A stretch of 64,000 nucleotides of DNA. It comes from Candidatus Microthrix parvicella Bio17-1. GTDB lineage: Bacteria; Actinomycetota; Acidimicrobiia; Acidimicrobiales; Microtrichaceae. The stretch is from contig NZ_AMPG01000005.1 of the NCBI RefSeq assembly GCF_000299415.1, forward strand, positions 95,422-159,421, read 5' to 3'. Below are positions 26,353 to 35,320 of this stretch, in pieces (position 1 is the stretch's first letter; the number at the start of each line of letters is the position of its first letter). Made by a program: the position numbers and the translations under genes. The notes beneath the pieces were generated by a model. The model did no database searches, was not told where the DNA came from, and saw nothing but the letters and a program-made list of their open reading frames with translations.

Positions 26353-27129
26353 ATGATCGACCTGCCGTTGGACGCCGAACTCAGCCGGTCGCTCGATCTG
26401 CACACCCGACATCCACGCCTCGACGTCCTTTGGGCAACCGGCGCCGTGCGGCTGACCGATGCACCCGAGGTCTGCCCGGAGGGTGAGTGGCGCAGCCTCG
26501 ATTACCTCGATTGGAAGTCCGGCGGCGACACACACTTTGCGCCGCTCGCCTCGGTCGACGGTGGAATGAACTGCGTGGGCTTCTCCAACCTTCGCCGAGC
26601 CGACAAGGACGGCATCTGGACCGCCAATGCCTCCGTGGCGCCGTCGCTTCAGCGGTACGTCCAAGACGTTGGTTGCAACTTCGGGCGCGTCCGGGTGATT
26701 TCGCTCAAGCCCCAGGCCAGAAGCGAGGCCAAGACGCTGCTGCACCGCGACCAGAACAACCGTTACAACCCGGAGAACGCAGGCTGGGTGGTCCGTTCCT
26801 GGCTCGAACTCACCGACAATCCAGACAGCTACATGATGCTGATGGACAACGATCCCGACGGCTATCCCGATCCGGCAACCGAGATTCGAATTCCGCTGCA
26901 CCGAGGGTCCCGCTTTGTGGTTGACACACAACGGCTCTGGCACGTGGTGGTGCATCGTGGAGATCAGCCCCGGCATGGGCTCATCTCCAGTTTCGAGTCC
27001 GGGCCGGAGCTCGACCGCTGGATCCGTCGCAATCGCTCGTTGCCCGCACGCTTCGCAGACGCATACCCGGCGGCGGGCGAACCGCTCAAGCAGCTCCGGT
27101 CGCTCACCAGGCGCTTGAAAACCCGGTGA
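26353..27129 (+). CDS. Putative Fe(II)/2-oxoglutarate oxygenase (aspartyl beta-hydroxylase-like)
   Basis: The 258-residue protein has an HxD motif in LLHRDQNNRYN, followed about 55 residues later by RLWHVVVHRGDQPRHGLISSF, giving a possible second His and an Arg for the cosubstrate. The order strand-HxD-long loop-H is that of double-stranded beta-helix oxygenases. The family is not securely recognised. It starts 34 bases after the oxidoreductase gene and probably shares its transcript. Confidence 0.55.
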   Translation: MIDLPLDAELSRSLDLHTRHPRLDVLWATGAVRLTDAPEVCPEGEWRSLDYLDWKSGGDTHFAPLASVDGGMNCVGFSNLRRADKDGIWTANASVAPSLQRYVQDVGCNFGRVRVISLKPQARSEAKTLLHRDQNNRYNPENAGWVVRSWLELTDNPDSYMMLMDNDPDGYPDPATEIRIPLHRGSRFVVDTQRLWHVVVHRGDQPRHGLISSFESGPELDRWIRRNRSLPARFADAYPAAGEPLKQLRSLTRRLKTR

Positions 27130-27314
27130 GTCGTCCCGGATGACGATTCGTCAACCACCCTGCCGAACCGTGTCACTTGACATAACGAGGATTTACGGCG
27201 GCGTTCTCCCAGCCCGGCGCGGGTGGCTCAGACATTCGACGGGTATTGTTGGCCCCAAGCAGTTGGTGGCATCTCCGACGGTGGCGACGGTGTCGCACTA
27301 GACCCTGGAGCACT

Positions 27315-28025
27315 ATGCGTACGCCCAACCTCGAGGACGTGGTGGCCAACGGCAGCGATCACCCGGTGCCCAAGGTTCCGCTGCCCGACCATCACGATCG
27401 CCGGCGACCGCTGGTGCTGTGCCTCTGGGACGCGCCAAACATGGACGCCTCGCTCTTCTCGGTGACCGGTGCAGACCATCACACCGTGGTTCGCCCCCAA
27501 TACGACGCATTCGGCAAGTGGCTGGTCGGTCAGGGCACACCGTCCACGGAAACGGTTGAGGGCCGGCGCCCGGGTTCGCCGATGGACGTCGAGGCCCTGC
27601 TGTTTCTCTCGGTGGTGTCCAACCGTGCAGCCCAGGTTGCACCGTTCGTGACCGCTGCCCGCCAGAGCGGGTTCACCGTGTTCTGTCGGGACCGCGACGA
27701 AGGCGACATCGACGACGCCTTGGTTGCGGCGAGCGCCCAGCGCCTGGCCGAGCGAGACCAGCCAGGCACGTTGATCGTGTGTTCGGCCGACCAGGACCTC
27801 GCCCGCGTGACCGCCGACCCGGCCAAGGCGGCCGGCTGGAGGGTGATGGTGGTCGCCTATCGCGAGCTGTGCGGCTGGACCGACGAGGCCGGGTATGAGT
27901 TCCTCGATCCAGAGGAGATCCCGCACCTGTTCCCCAAGCCACTGAACCGATTCGATCTGGCCCACCTGCCCACCGGTGGCGTGTTCGCACCCTCGCTTCG
28001 CACGCTTACCCCCCTCCAGCCCTGA
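27315..28025 (+). CDS. NYN (PIN-like) domain ribonuclease
   Basis: The 236-residue protein has a NYN/PIN core: LVLCLWDAPNMDASLF (first Asp and the Asn of the family), GSPMDVEALLFLSVV (second acidic), ERDQPGTLIVCSADQDLARV (S-x-D-x-D motif) and a last strand VMVVAYRE. Such proteins are metal-dependent RNases. The ATG at 27315 has CTGGAG 5 bases upstream. It is a single gene between longer intergenic stretches. Confidence 0.82.
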   Translation: MRTPNLEDVVANGSDHPVPKVPLPDHHDRRRPLVLCLWDAPNMDASLFSVTGADHHTVVRPQYDAFGKWLVGQGTPSTETVEGRRPGSPMDVEALLFLSVVSNRAAQVAPFVTAARQSGFTVFCRDRDEGDIDDALVAASAQRLAERDQPGTLIVCSADQDLARVTADPAKAAGWRVMVVAYRELCGWTDEAGYEFLDPEEIPHLFPKPLNRFDLAHLPTGGVFAPSLRTLTPLQP

Positions 28026-28084
28026 GGCACGTCGTCAGCTACGGTTCGGGAGATGAAATCCGAACCTGATGGTGCGATTCCCTG

Positions 28085-29239
28085 ATGAGCCCACCGCCCA
28101 CACCGGAACTGCTCAGTCGATCCCGACTTGATGGCATCCCCTGGTCGGCACGAGCCACCCGAGGACTCTCCGGCGCCCTCATGGCGGTGGGCGTCACGCT
28201 GCTTCCCTGGATGGGCCCTTCGATCACCCCTGGGGCGGGCATCACCTACGCCGCGCGGTTTCCAGTGTTGGCTGTGTGCGCCTTGGCTTGTGCCCTCGTG
28301 GTGTTCTCAGGCTCGCTGAGACCCGACCCTCCCCCGACCTCACCGCTCGATCCCCCGGTTCCGAGAAGCAAGTCGGTGTCCCTGGCGGCCCTGGCCGCTG
28401 CCGGGTTGGTGCTTGGCACCAACCTGATCGCCGAGTTGTTGGCCGCCCTGTCGGTCGGGCGGACTGCATTGGAAGCCCTCGATGGCGCCCCCGTCCGCCT
28501 GTTGCCCGGCCCAGGTCAGCTGTTGTTTGGCGCATCGGCCATGGCTGCATTGTTGAGTGGCGCCGGGCGTCCACCGGTCTTGACCTTCAAGTCCTGGCTC
28601 TCACGCGGGCCGCTGGGCACGGTTCGTGGCTGGATCGTGCTCGGCGGGATCGCCATCGTGGCCCTTTCCAGAGGGGACACGTGGCTCCAAGCTGCGAACT
28701 TCACCGTGACAGGAGCGGAGATTCCGGTGTTGGGACAGCTTCTGGGCACACTGATTCTTGGGTTGGTCGTGACTGCGCTGTGGACCATGACCCGTGGCGG
28801 CGCAACCCCCCGCCTACTTGGTGGAATCTTCGGCATCTCACTGTTGATCCTTGCCGGTGCCACCCTGTTGATCAGCGGATTCGTGGTGCGGCTGGTGCCG
28901 ACCGATGCACTGGAGCTCCGCGCCGCAGAGTTTGCTCCGTCCGGCCTCGGCGATCAGTTGGTCGGTCAGACCGCGGATGGCCTGCGAGGGGCGGGCGCAG
29001 GAAACGGCCCGATCCTGGCCATCATCGGGGTGGCCCTGTTGACCGTCGGCGCCGCATTTCCCTCGCTCCGCAGGAACCGGGCGCAGCAGCAACCGGCCCA
29101 CGCTGGAGAACCGGCCTCGGCTCCACCGCCGCCACCCCCATCACCGCCGCCTCCCCAACCACCATCGCCACCGTCGGCCGGAACTCCTCCCCCACCCCCG
29201 GCAACCTGGTGGGAAACCTCCGAAGGACTCGATCGATGA
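28085..29239 (+). CDS. Multi-pass membrane protein with proline-rich tail
   Basis: The 384-residue protein has about eight hydrophobic segments (for example LMAVGVTLLPWMGP, LAALAAAGLVLGTNLIAELLAAL, WIVLGGIAIVALS, LLGTLILGLVVTALW, GIFGISLLILAGATLLISGF, ILAIIGVALLTVGAAF). The last 60 residues are cytoplasmic-type, mostly proline. I do not recognise a family. The stop overlaps the next start (ATGA), so the following small protein is made with it. Confidence 0.75.
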   Translation: MSPPPTPELLSRSRLDGIPWSARATRGLSGALMAVGVTLLPWMGPSITPGAGITYAARFPVLAVCALACALVVFSGSLRPDPPPTSPLDPPVPRSKSVSLAALAAAGLVLGTNLIAELLAALSVGRTALEALDGAPVRLLPGPGQLLFGASAMAALLSGAGRPPVLTFKSWLSRGPLGTVRGWIVLGGIAIVALSRGDTWLQAANFTVTGAEIPVLGQLLGTLILGLVVTALWTMTRGGATPRLLGGIFGISLLILAGATLLISGFVVRLVPTDALELRAAEFAPSGLGDQLVGQTADGLRGAGAGNGPILAIIGVALLTVGAAFPSLRRNRAQQQPAHAGEPASAPPPPPPSPPPPQPPSPPSAGTPPPPPATWWETSEGLDR

Positions 29240-29523
29240 CCGCCTTGTTGTGGAGTCTCAGTATCTGGTCGCTTGTCGCCGTCGCCTGGGCGCTGATCTG
29301 GGGTTCGATCGGCTGGACGAGGGGCGAACGAGCCGGATTGGATCCGGCCAAGGCGGCTGCGCTGTGCTGGTTGATCGGACCGTTTGCCCTGCCTGTCATC
29401 AACCGCTGGCGACGGGCACAGCTTGGGTCCGTGGCCATGGCGGAGCGTCTGGTCCACGGAACACATCACACCGTGGCCGCCGCCGGCCGCGCCGGCCAAC
29501 GCCGACGCCGACGCCGACGCTGA
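29236..29523 (+). CDS. Small membrane protein with arginine-rich tail
   Basis: The 95-residue protein is coupled to the gene before it by an ATGA overlap. It has one or two hydrophobic segments (LLWSLSIWSLVAVAWALIWG and AAALCWLIGPFALPVI) and ends in GQRRRRRRRR, encoded by a CGACGC-type hexamer run. Function unknown. Coupling makes it likely to be a partner of the larger membrane protein. Confidence 0.65.
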   Translation: MTALLWSLSIWSLVAVAWALIWGSIGWTRGERAGLDPAKAAALCWLIGPFALPVINRWRRAQLGSVAMAERLVHGTHHTVAAAGRAGQRRRRRRR

Positions 29524-29534
29524 CGACCACTCGC

Positions 29535-30137
29535 TCAGCCGGAGTCGCAGCCGGTCGGTCGCCCCGGACCCTGCCCCCCGGGCCCCGGATCCGACACCCC
29601 TGGATCGGACAGCTCGGCGTCGGGCTCGACCACCTCGGCATCCCAGATCCGTCCGGCTCCCTGCGGTGTCGACGACCGCGCCGACGTGCTGGTTGAGGCT
29701 CTGCCGAATCCCCCGCTGAAGCCAAACCCGCCGGCGCCACCCGGGGAGCCCATCGAAACGAACTGAAACCCCTGGCCCATTTTGGCGGTGAAGCGTCGCT
29801 TCAACAGGGAGCGAAGAGGTATCCGGGTGACCGGCAACAGCAAGAGGAAGCCCGTGATGTCGGTGATGAAACCCGGGGTGATCATCAAAGCGCTCGCTCC
29901 GAGGATCAGGACACCATCCACCAGTTCGTCGGTGGGCAACTCGTTGACACGGAGACGGTTGTCGACCTTGGCCATCACCCCCTTCCCCTGCCGCCTTAAA
30001 AGCCAGGCGCCAAGCAGGCTGTCGAAGAGCAGGAGAGCGATCGTCGGCCAACCGCCGATGGCGTCGGACACGGCGATGATCGCCCACAACTCAGCCAGCG
30101 GAACGACAACCAGCAGGAGGAGCAGCACCAGAAACAT
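29535..30137 (-). CDS. fxsA: FxsA family membrane protein
   Basis: The 200-residue protein matches FxsA: an N-terminal helix MFLVLLLLLVVVPLAELWAI, then LLLFDSLLGAWLLRRQGKG, then GVLILGASALMITPGFITDITGFLLLLP. In E. coli FxsA relieves F-plasmid exclusion of phage T7; its normal job is unknown. The C-terminal 75 residues are Gly/Ser/Pro-rich and presumably disordered. Confidence 0.9.
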   Translation of the reverse strand: MFLVLLLLLVVVPLAELWAIIAVSDAIGGWPTIALLLFDSLLGAWLLRRQGKGVMAKVDNRLRVNELPTDELVDGVLILGASALMITPGFITDITGFLLLLPVTRIPLRSLLKRRFTAKMGQGFQFVSMGSPGGAGGFGFSGGFGRASTSTSARSSTPQGAGRIWDAEVVEPDAELSDPGVSDPGPGGQGPGRPTGCDSG

Positions 30138-30203
30138 GTGGGGACACCGTACCGGCGGTGGCGCCGCGCGGGACGTCGCCGGTCGGCGCAGTGACGCTTT
30201 GGG

Positions 30204-31334
30204 TCAGGCCTCCCCGGCGGCGATGAGCCTGCCGAGGGCAACCAGGCTGCGGCTGGCGCCGCCGAGTTGCAGTTCGTGCTCCTTCATTTGCAGGAAGTAG
30301 CGGTGCACCGGGTAGTCGCGGTCGACGCCCATGCCGCCGTGAAGGTGCATTGCTGCATGCACCACCCGCTGCCCGGCATCGGCGGCCCAGTACTTGGCGA
30401 TGGCCACTTCGGCCGCAGCCGGCATGTTGGCCTCCAGACGCCACAGTGCCTGCGCCGCCGTCAGGCGGACGCCCTCGGTATCGACAAACGCGTCAGCCGC
30501 ACGGTGGGCAACCGCCTGGAACGCGGCAATCGGCTGCTCGAACTGCTTCCGATCTTTGGTGTACTGCGCCGTGATCGCCATGGCGGTCGCCACCCCGCCC
30601 GTCACGACGGCGCATTGGGTGGCAACCGCCCGTTGCCAGGCCCAGCTCAAGGCATCGGCGCCCACGGCGATCACGTCACCGGTCGCCCCGACAAAATCAA
30701 GGTTGGCGTCCGGGCTGGCCGCCGTCGTTCGCAACGGCGTACGGGTGACCCCCTGCTGATTGAGTTCAACCAGGACGAGTGCAACCTCGCCGTCGGAGCC
30801 AGTCACCGGCACGACCGCCGCGTCGGCGATCTGGCCGGCGGGCACCGCCACCTTGGAACCCGTGACGGTCACCCCACCGCCGTTCTCGGACATGCGGGCC
30901 GTTGGGACGCCGGGCTCGCCGCCGTCCTCATGCCATGCGGCGGTCAAGACCGCGTCGCCGGCGGCCACTCGGTCGAGCCAGGAGTCGCGCACCTTTCCGA
31001 ACCCCAAATGCGCCAGCGGCAGCGCTCCGAGCGCCAGCGTCTCCCATAACGGCACGGCTGCCGCGGTTGCCCCCCGGGCCTCACAAATGCGCCCCATGGC
31101 CACCAGCCCCAACGCCGCTCCCCCGCCGCCGGGCAGATCCTCCGGCAGGCAGGCCCCGAGAATGCCGGTGTCCGCCAGCGTGGCCCAGAGCGCACGGTCG
31201 AAACGCGGTCCGGGCGCCGACCCGTCGGACGGTCGTTCCAGCTCCCGCAGCCCGGCAGGGTCGCTGCCGTCGGTCAGTACCTGAAGTGCCAGGTCACCGA
31301 TCGCCTGCTCGGAGTCGTCGTAGGAGAAGTCCAT
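30204..31334 (-). CDS. Acyl-CoA dehydrogenase, small-subunit type
   Basis: The 376-residue protein shows ACAD features: LGACLPEDLPGGGGAALGLVAMGRICEARGATAAAVP, then GGVATAMAITAQYTKDRKQFEQPIAAFQAVAHRAAD, and HLHGGMGVDRDYPVHRYFLQMK. The active-site Gly (no Glu) at the HLHGGMG position and the weak FAD region are typical of the partner subunit in alpha2-beta2 FadE heterotetramers of actinobacteria. A longer frame upstream is rejected; ATG at 31334 has GGGAC upstream. It is 71 bases behind the other acyl-CoA dehydrogenase gene. Confidence 0.9.
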   Translation of the reverse strand: MDFSYDDSEQAIGDLALQVLTDGSDPAGLRELERPSDGSAPGPRFDRALWATLADTGILGACLPEDLPGGGGAALGLVAMGRICEARGATAAAVPLWETLALGALPLAHLGFGKVRDSWLDRVAAGDAVLTAAWHEDGGEPGVPTARMSENGGGVTVTGSKVAVPAGQIADAAVVPVTGSDGEVALVLVELNQQGVTRTPLRTTAASPDANLDFVGATGDVIAVGADALSWAWQRAVATQCAVVTGGVATAMAITAQYTKDRKQFEQPIAAFQAVAHRAADAFVDTEGVRLTAAQALWRLEANMPAAAEVAIAKYWAADAGQRVVHAAMHLHGGMGVDRDYPVHRYFLQMKEHELQLGGASRSLVALGRLIAAGEA

Positions 31335-31405
31335 GTTCTTGTCCCTTTTGGGTCTACGTCCACCAGCGTCGGTTGTACGTCGGGCGCAACAGGTTCGTCG
31401 CGTCG

Positions 31406-32584
31406 CTACGCCCGCAACGGCCGGGGCATCCCCAGGCCGAACATGGCGATCAGGTCTCGTTGAATCTCGTTGGTTCCGCCCCCGAAGGTGAGGATCAGCA
31501 GCGAGCGATAGTTCATTTCGAGGCGCCCGGCCAACAGATCGCCGGCCGAGCCGCGGGCCACGTACCCGCGAGGTCCGAGGATCTCCGTAAGCAGCCGGAA
31601 CGACTCCAGGTACCACTCGGTTCCAAACACCTTGATCGTGGACGCATCCGCCACATCCAGCGTGCCCTGGGTTCCGGTCCAGGCAACCTTCCAGTTGATC
31701 AGGCGCAGGTAATCGAGCCCCGAGCGCACGCGGGCCAGGTTCATCTGCACCCACTCATCGTCAATCACCCGACGGCCGTCGGCGTTGCGGGTGGCCAAGG
31801 CCCAGTCGCGCACCTCGGTGTATGCCTGTTCGAGTAAACCTGACGAGCACAGCGTGACGCGCTCGTGATTCAGCTGGTCGACGATCAGCGACCAACCGTT
31901 GTTCTCGCCGCCCACCAGGTTGTCGGCCCGCACCCGCACGTCGTCGTAGAACACCTGATTGATGTCGTGCTGACTCAGCAGGTGCAGCGGTTCGATGGTG
32001 ATGCCCTCGGTCTCCATCGGCACCACGATCATCGAAATGCCCTTGTGTTTGGCAGCCTCCGGATTGGTGCGCACAGCCAACCAGCAGTAGTCGGCGTCGG
32101 AAGCCAGCGAAGTCCACATCTTCTGACCGGAGATGACGTACTCGTCGCCATCCCTGGTGGCCTTGGTGGTCAACGAGGCCAGGTCGGTGCCGGCCTCGGA
32201 CTCGCTGTAGCCGATACAAAACAGGATCTCCCCGGCAAGGATCCGGGGCAGGAAACGCCGCTTTTGCTCGTCGGTGCCGTTCTTCATGATGGTGGGACCC
32301 ACCGTGTTGATCGTGAGCATCGGCACCGGAGCGCCGGACCGCATCGACTCGTCGTAGAAGATGAACTGCTCGATCTGGCTGCGGCCCTGGCCGCCGTACT
32401 CGGTGGGCCAGCCAATGCCCATCCAACCGTCTCGGGCCATCTGACCGATGACCTCCCGATGCACCTTGCCCACTCCCTCCTCAACGTGAAGCGCCTCACG
32501 AACCTCGGCGGTGAGGATGCGGTCGTAGTAGCCCCGCAGTTCGGAGCGAAGCGCCTCTTGCTCTGCGGTGTAGGCCAGCTGCAT
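31406..32584 (-). CDS. Acyl-CoA dehydrogenase, large-subunit type
   Basis: The 392-residue protein begins MQLAYTAEQEALRSELRGYY and has GWPTEYGGQGRSQIEQFIFYDE, FCIGYSESEAGTDLASLTTKA (FAD and substrate loop), VFYDDVRVRADNLVGGENNGW and GGGTNEIQRDLIAMFGLGMPR. It fits the larger FadE chain that pairs with the next gene for alpha,beta-dehydrogenation, often of steroid side chains or branched acyl-CoAs; the substrate here is not known. Its start lies 89 bases inside the 3' end of the PAP2 gene, which is unusual. Confidence 0.92.
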   Translation of the reverse strand: MQLAYTAEQEALRSELRGYYDRILTAEVREALHVEEGVGKVHREVIGQMARDGWMGIGWPTEYGGQGRSQIEQFIFYDESMRSGAPVPMLTINTVGPTIMKNGTDEQKRRFLPRILAGEILFCIGYSESEAGTDLASLTTKATRDGDEYVISGQKMWTSLASDADYCWLAVRTNPEAAKHKGISMIVVPMETEGITIEPLHLLSQHDINQVFYDDVRVRADNLVGGENNGWSLIVDQLNHERVTLCSSGLLEQAYTEVRDWALATRNADGRRVIDDEWVQMNLARVRSGLDYLRLINWKVAWTGTQGTLDVADASTIKVFGTEWYLESFRLLTEILGPRGYVARGSAGDLLAGRLEMNYRSLLILTFGGGTNEIQRDLIAMFGLGMPRPLRA

Positions 32585-33635
32585 GGTTCTCCCCCGATGG
32601 GCTGATGATGGCGACGGTGCGGGGACGAACGATAACGCGTTCTCGTTTTGCTCTGCTGCCGGCCCAGCGCACGTGGGCGGTTGACCGCGCTGGGGCCGAG
32701 CGTCGAGGCCCACCGGCACGGTGCAACGACACGCCGTGCAGCATCACCAGGACCAGTGCGATCACGCCGGTCACCGAGGCGAGGACCAGGAGGTCGGCGG
32801 TGTTGTAGAGGTGCTTCAGCTCCCCGGTGGCCAGACGCTCCGGGTTGCTGAGCCGCCTCAGCAGTCCGCCCAGCTCCCACAAGCCGGGCAGAGCGGCGAT
32901 CAGCGTCACCGCGCCCAGTACCCAGAAACCGAACGACACCCGACGGGCGCGTCCCGGGCCCGCCCGCGACGCGCCCCCAAGCAACGTGAGCACAGCAAAA
33001 GTGGCGGCACTCCAGGCCAACACCACCAGCGACGCACCTATGGCGTCAGAGGGTCGGTGCCAGCCGATTGCCAAGGTGCCATTGGCCACCATCGTGGCCG
33101 GCGCCCCGACCACCAGGGCCACCGTGCCCCGCCAAAGCTGAGGCGCCACCAGAATCAGCCCCACTGCGACAGCCACCGCCACGGTGGCATGTCCGGACGG
33201 GTAGCTGTTGAAGGGGTAGGTCGTATCCAACGACGGGCGATCCAGTACCGCCTTCTTCAGCATCTCGGAGGTGGCGAATGATCCACCGATCACCATCGCT
33301 GCGGCGGCCGCCTGAGCAAAACGTCGCCGCGACAACGCCCATCCGAAGGCCAGCGCGGCCCCAGCCAACAGCGCCAGGCCACTCCGACGCGTCAGGCGTG
33401 CCACAACCGACCAACGAAACCAACTCCGCTGCTCCGCACGGCCGCTGACCACCGCATCGTCCAGCCGCTGGCCGATGCCCGTGCGAACGGCGACCAGATA
33501 CAGCACCGCCACGCCAAGGACGCCCGCAACCACCAGGACAAGCGCACGCGCCACGACCCAGGTACGCCACGACACCGTTGGGAGGCCGCCGCAGAGTTCG
33601 ACCCGCTCATCGATAGTGATGCTCGTCCCGCTCAC
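32496..33635 (-). CDS. PAP2-family membrane phosphatase
   Basis: The 379-residue protein has the acid-phosphatase triad KKAVLDRPS, YPSGHA and GWHRPSDAIG, in a six-helix membrane fold. Substrates of relatives are undecaprenyl pyrophosphate or phosphatidate. A further pair of helices (FGFWVLGAVTLIAALPGLWEL and ASVTGVIALVLVMLHGV) follows the catalytic part. The last 45 residues are basic and overlap the next gene in another frame. The GTG at 33635 opens VSGTSITIDERVEL; a longer frame overlaps the divergent reductase. Confidence 0.88.
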   Translation of the reverse strand: MSGTSITIDERVELCGGLPTVSWRTWVVARALVLVVAGVLGVAVLYLVAVRTGIGQRLDDAVVSGRAEQRSWFRWSVVARLTRRSGLALLAGAALAFGWALSRRRFAQAAAAAMVIGGSFATSEMLKKAVLDRPSLDTTYPFNSYPSGHATVAVAVAVGLILVAPQLWRGTVALVVGAPATMVANGTLAIGWHRPSDAIGASLVVLAWSAATFAVLTLLGGASRAGPGRARRVSFGFWVLGAVTLIAALPGLWELGGLLRRLSNPERLATGELKHLYNTADLLVLASVTGVIALVLVMLHGVSLHRAGGPRRSAPARSTAHVRWAGSRAKRERVIVRPRTVAIISPSGENHAAGLHRRARGASLRTAGLLRPHPHRRGS

Positions 33636-33690
33636 CCGCCCAGTGTGCCCGCTGGGGCCGCCCCCGCCGGGGACCTGGCAGGATGATTCG

Positions 33691-35145
33691 GTGACCTCCC
33701 CAACCACCCCAACCCCCGCTTCTCCGTCGACCACCACGGCGCATCACGACCTGTGCGTCATCGGCTCAGGTTCTGGCAACACGTTCCTCGATGAGCGCTT
33801 TGAGCACCTGTCGGTGGCCATGATCGAACGCGGGGCCTTCGGCGGCACCTGTCTGAACCGGGGCTGTATCCCATCGAAGATGCTCATCTACCCGGCAACG
33901 GTGATCCGCCTCGCCCAGGAGGCACGAGCACTTGGGGTGGACCTGACCCTGGACGGGGTGCGTTGGAGGGAGATCCGGGATCGCACGTTTGGTCGCATCG
34001 ATCCCATCGCCGCCGGAGGTGAGGACTACCGCCAAGGCCAGGATCACCTCACGGTCTACAACGGTGAGGCGACCTTCGTCGGCGACCGTACCGTCGAGGT
34101 GGTCGACGCTCACGGGGCCACCCAACAGGTGAGCGCCGACCGGATGGTGCTTGCCGCCGGTGCCCGCCCCCGCATACCCCAGGTGGCGGGCCTTGAGACG
34201 GTCCCGTTTCACACCTCCGACACGATCATGCGCATCGACGAGGTGCCCGGGCACCTCGTCATCATCGGGGGCGGCTTCATCGCAGCCGAAATGTCGCACG
34301 TGTTCGGCACCTTCGGCGCGGAGGTCACGGTCATCGGCAGGTCATCGCGGGTGCTCAGCCACGAAGACTGGGAAATCGGCACCCGATTCACACGGGCGCT
34401 CGGCCGGCAGATCGACCTGCGGGTCAACGTGACGGTCACCTCGGTGGAACCGACCGCGGCCGGGGTTGTTGCCCACTGCTCCGACGGTTCGGTGGTGGAG
34501 GGCGACACCCTGCTGGTGGCCGCCGGACGTGTCCCCAACGGGGACCAACTGGCCGTTGAACGCACCGGGGTGCGCCTCGACGAGTATGGCTATGTGATCA
34601 CCGACGACACGCTGGCCACCGACGCACCCGGCGTCTGGGCGCTGGGAGACATCCGTAACCCCCTCCAACTCAAACACCTGGCCAACCGTGAGGCCGACAT
34701 CGTCGGCCACAACCTTTCCCATCCGGACGATCTGCATCGGATCGACGAGTCGGCCGTACCCCACGTGGTGTTCAGCCATCCGGAGGTCGCTCAGGTCGGC
34801 CTTTCGGAGGAGTCGCTTCAGGCGTTGGGCCGGCCGTATCTCGTTGGCCGACGCGACTTCGGCTCCACCGCCTATGGCTGGGCGATGGAGGACTCGGTTG
34901 GGTTCGCGAAGGTGCTGGTCGACCCGGAGACGCGCCTGATCCTCGGTGCTCACATTCTGGGCCATGAGGCGTCGCTCCTGATCCAGCCACTCGCCCAGGC
35001 CATGGCCCTGGGCAACACGGCCGACGAGGTCGCCCGCACCGTCATCTATCCCCACCCGGCGCTGACCGAGGTGGTGGAGCAGCTGCTGCTGGAGGTACCC
35101 CACGCTCCGAGCACCGGCGGAAAGTTCAAACCCTGGGAGGGGTAG
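33691..35145 (+). CDS. mtr: Mycothione reductase
   Basis: The 484-residue flavoprotein reduces mycothiol disulfide with NADPH. It has the FAD site LCVIGSGSGNTFLDERF, the redox disulfide GGTCLNRGCIPSKML, a NADPH site IIGGGFIAAEMSHVFG, ALGDIRNPLQLKHLAN, and the His-Glu pair in YPHPALTEVVEQ. The GSGNTF variant of the FAD motif is characteristic of mycothione reductases rather than dihydrolipoamide or glutathione reductases. Together with the proteasome this marks an actinobacterium. The start GTG is set by the conserved N-terminus. Confidence 0.92.
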   Translation: MTSPTTPTPASPSTTTAHHDLCVIGSGSGNTFLDERFEHLSVAMIERGAFGGTCLNRGCIPSKMLIYPATVIRLAQEARALGVDLTLDGVRWREIRDRTFGRIDPIAAGGEDYRQGQDHLTVYNGEATFVGDRTVEVVDAHGATQQVSADRMVLAAGARPRIPQVAGLETVPFHTSDTIMRIDEVPGHLVIIGGGFIAAEMSHVFGTFGAEVTVIGRSSRVLSHEDWEIGTRFTRALGRQIDLRVNVTVTSVEPTAAGVVAHCSDGSVVEGDTLLVAAGRVPNGDQLAVERTGVRLDEYGYVITDDTLATDAPGVWALGDIRNPLQLKHLANREADIVGHNLSHPDDLHRIDESAVPHVVFSHPEVAQVGLSEESLQALGRPYLVGRRDFGSTAYGWAMEDSVGFAKVLVDPETRLILGAHILGHEASLLIQPLAQAMALGNTADEVARTVIYPHPALTEVVEQLLLEVPHAPSTGGKFKPWEG

Positions 35146-35204
35146 GACGCCCGTACCAGGGTGACGTTCCCAGCGCCCGCATCGCAGAACGCTACGATTG
35201 ATAG

Positions 35205-35231
35205 ACGGTCTCGGGCACCGCCCGAGACCGT
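35205..35231 (+). terminator. Hairpin between mtr and the RG-rich protein gene
   Basis: ACGGTCTCGGG and CCCGAGACCGT form a perfect 11-bp stem with loop CACCG, 60 bases after mtr. It may end mtr transcription. Since it also lies about 90 bases before the next ATG, a role in that gene's leader is possible. Confidence 0.55.
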
Positions 35232-35320
35232 GGCGCGTCAGCACTGCTGTGCCGACCCCAGACCGACCCCGGCCCTTCGCCACCGCACGGCGGGCCCATG
35301 CACCGACGAGAGAGCCAACC

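Noticed and set aside
27177..27182. Perfect TTGACA -35 element before the NYN gene
   Set aside because: No acceptable -10 sequence lies 16-18 bases downstream, so I do not call a promoter.
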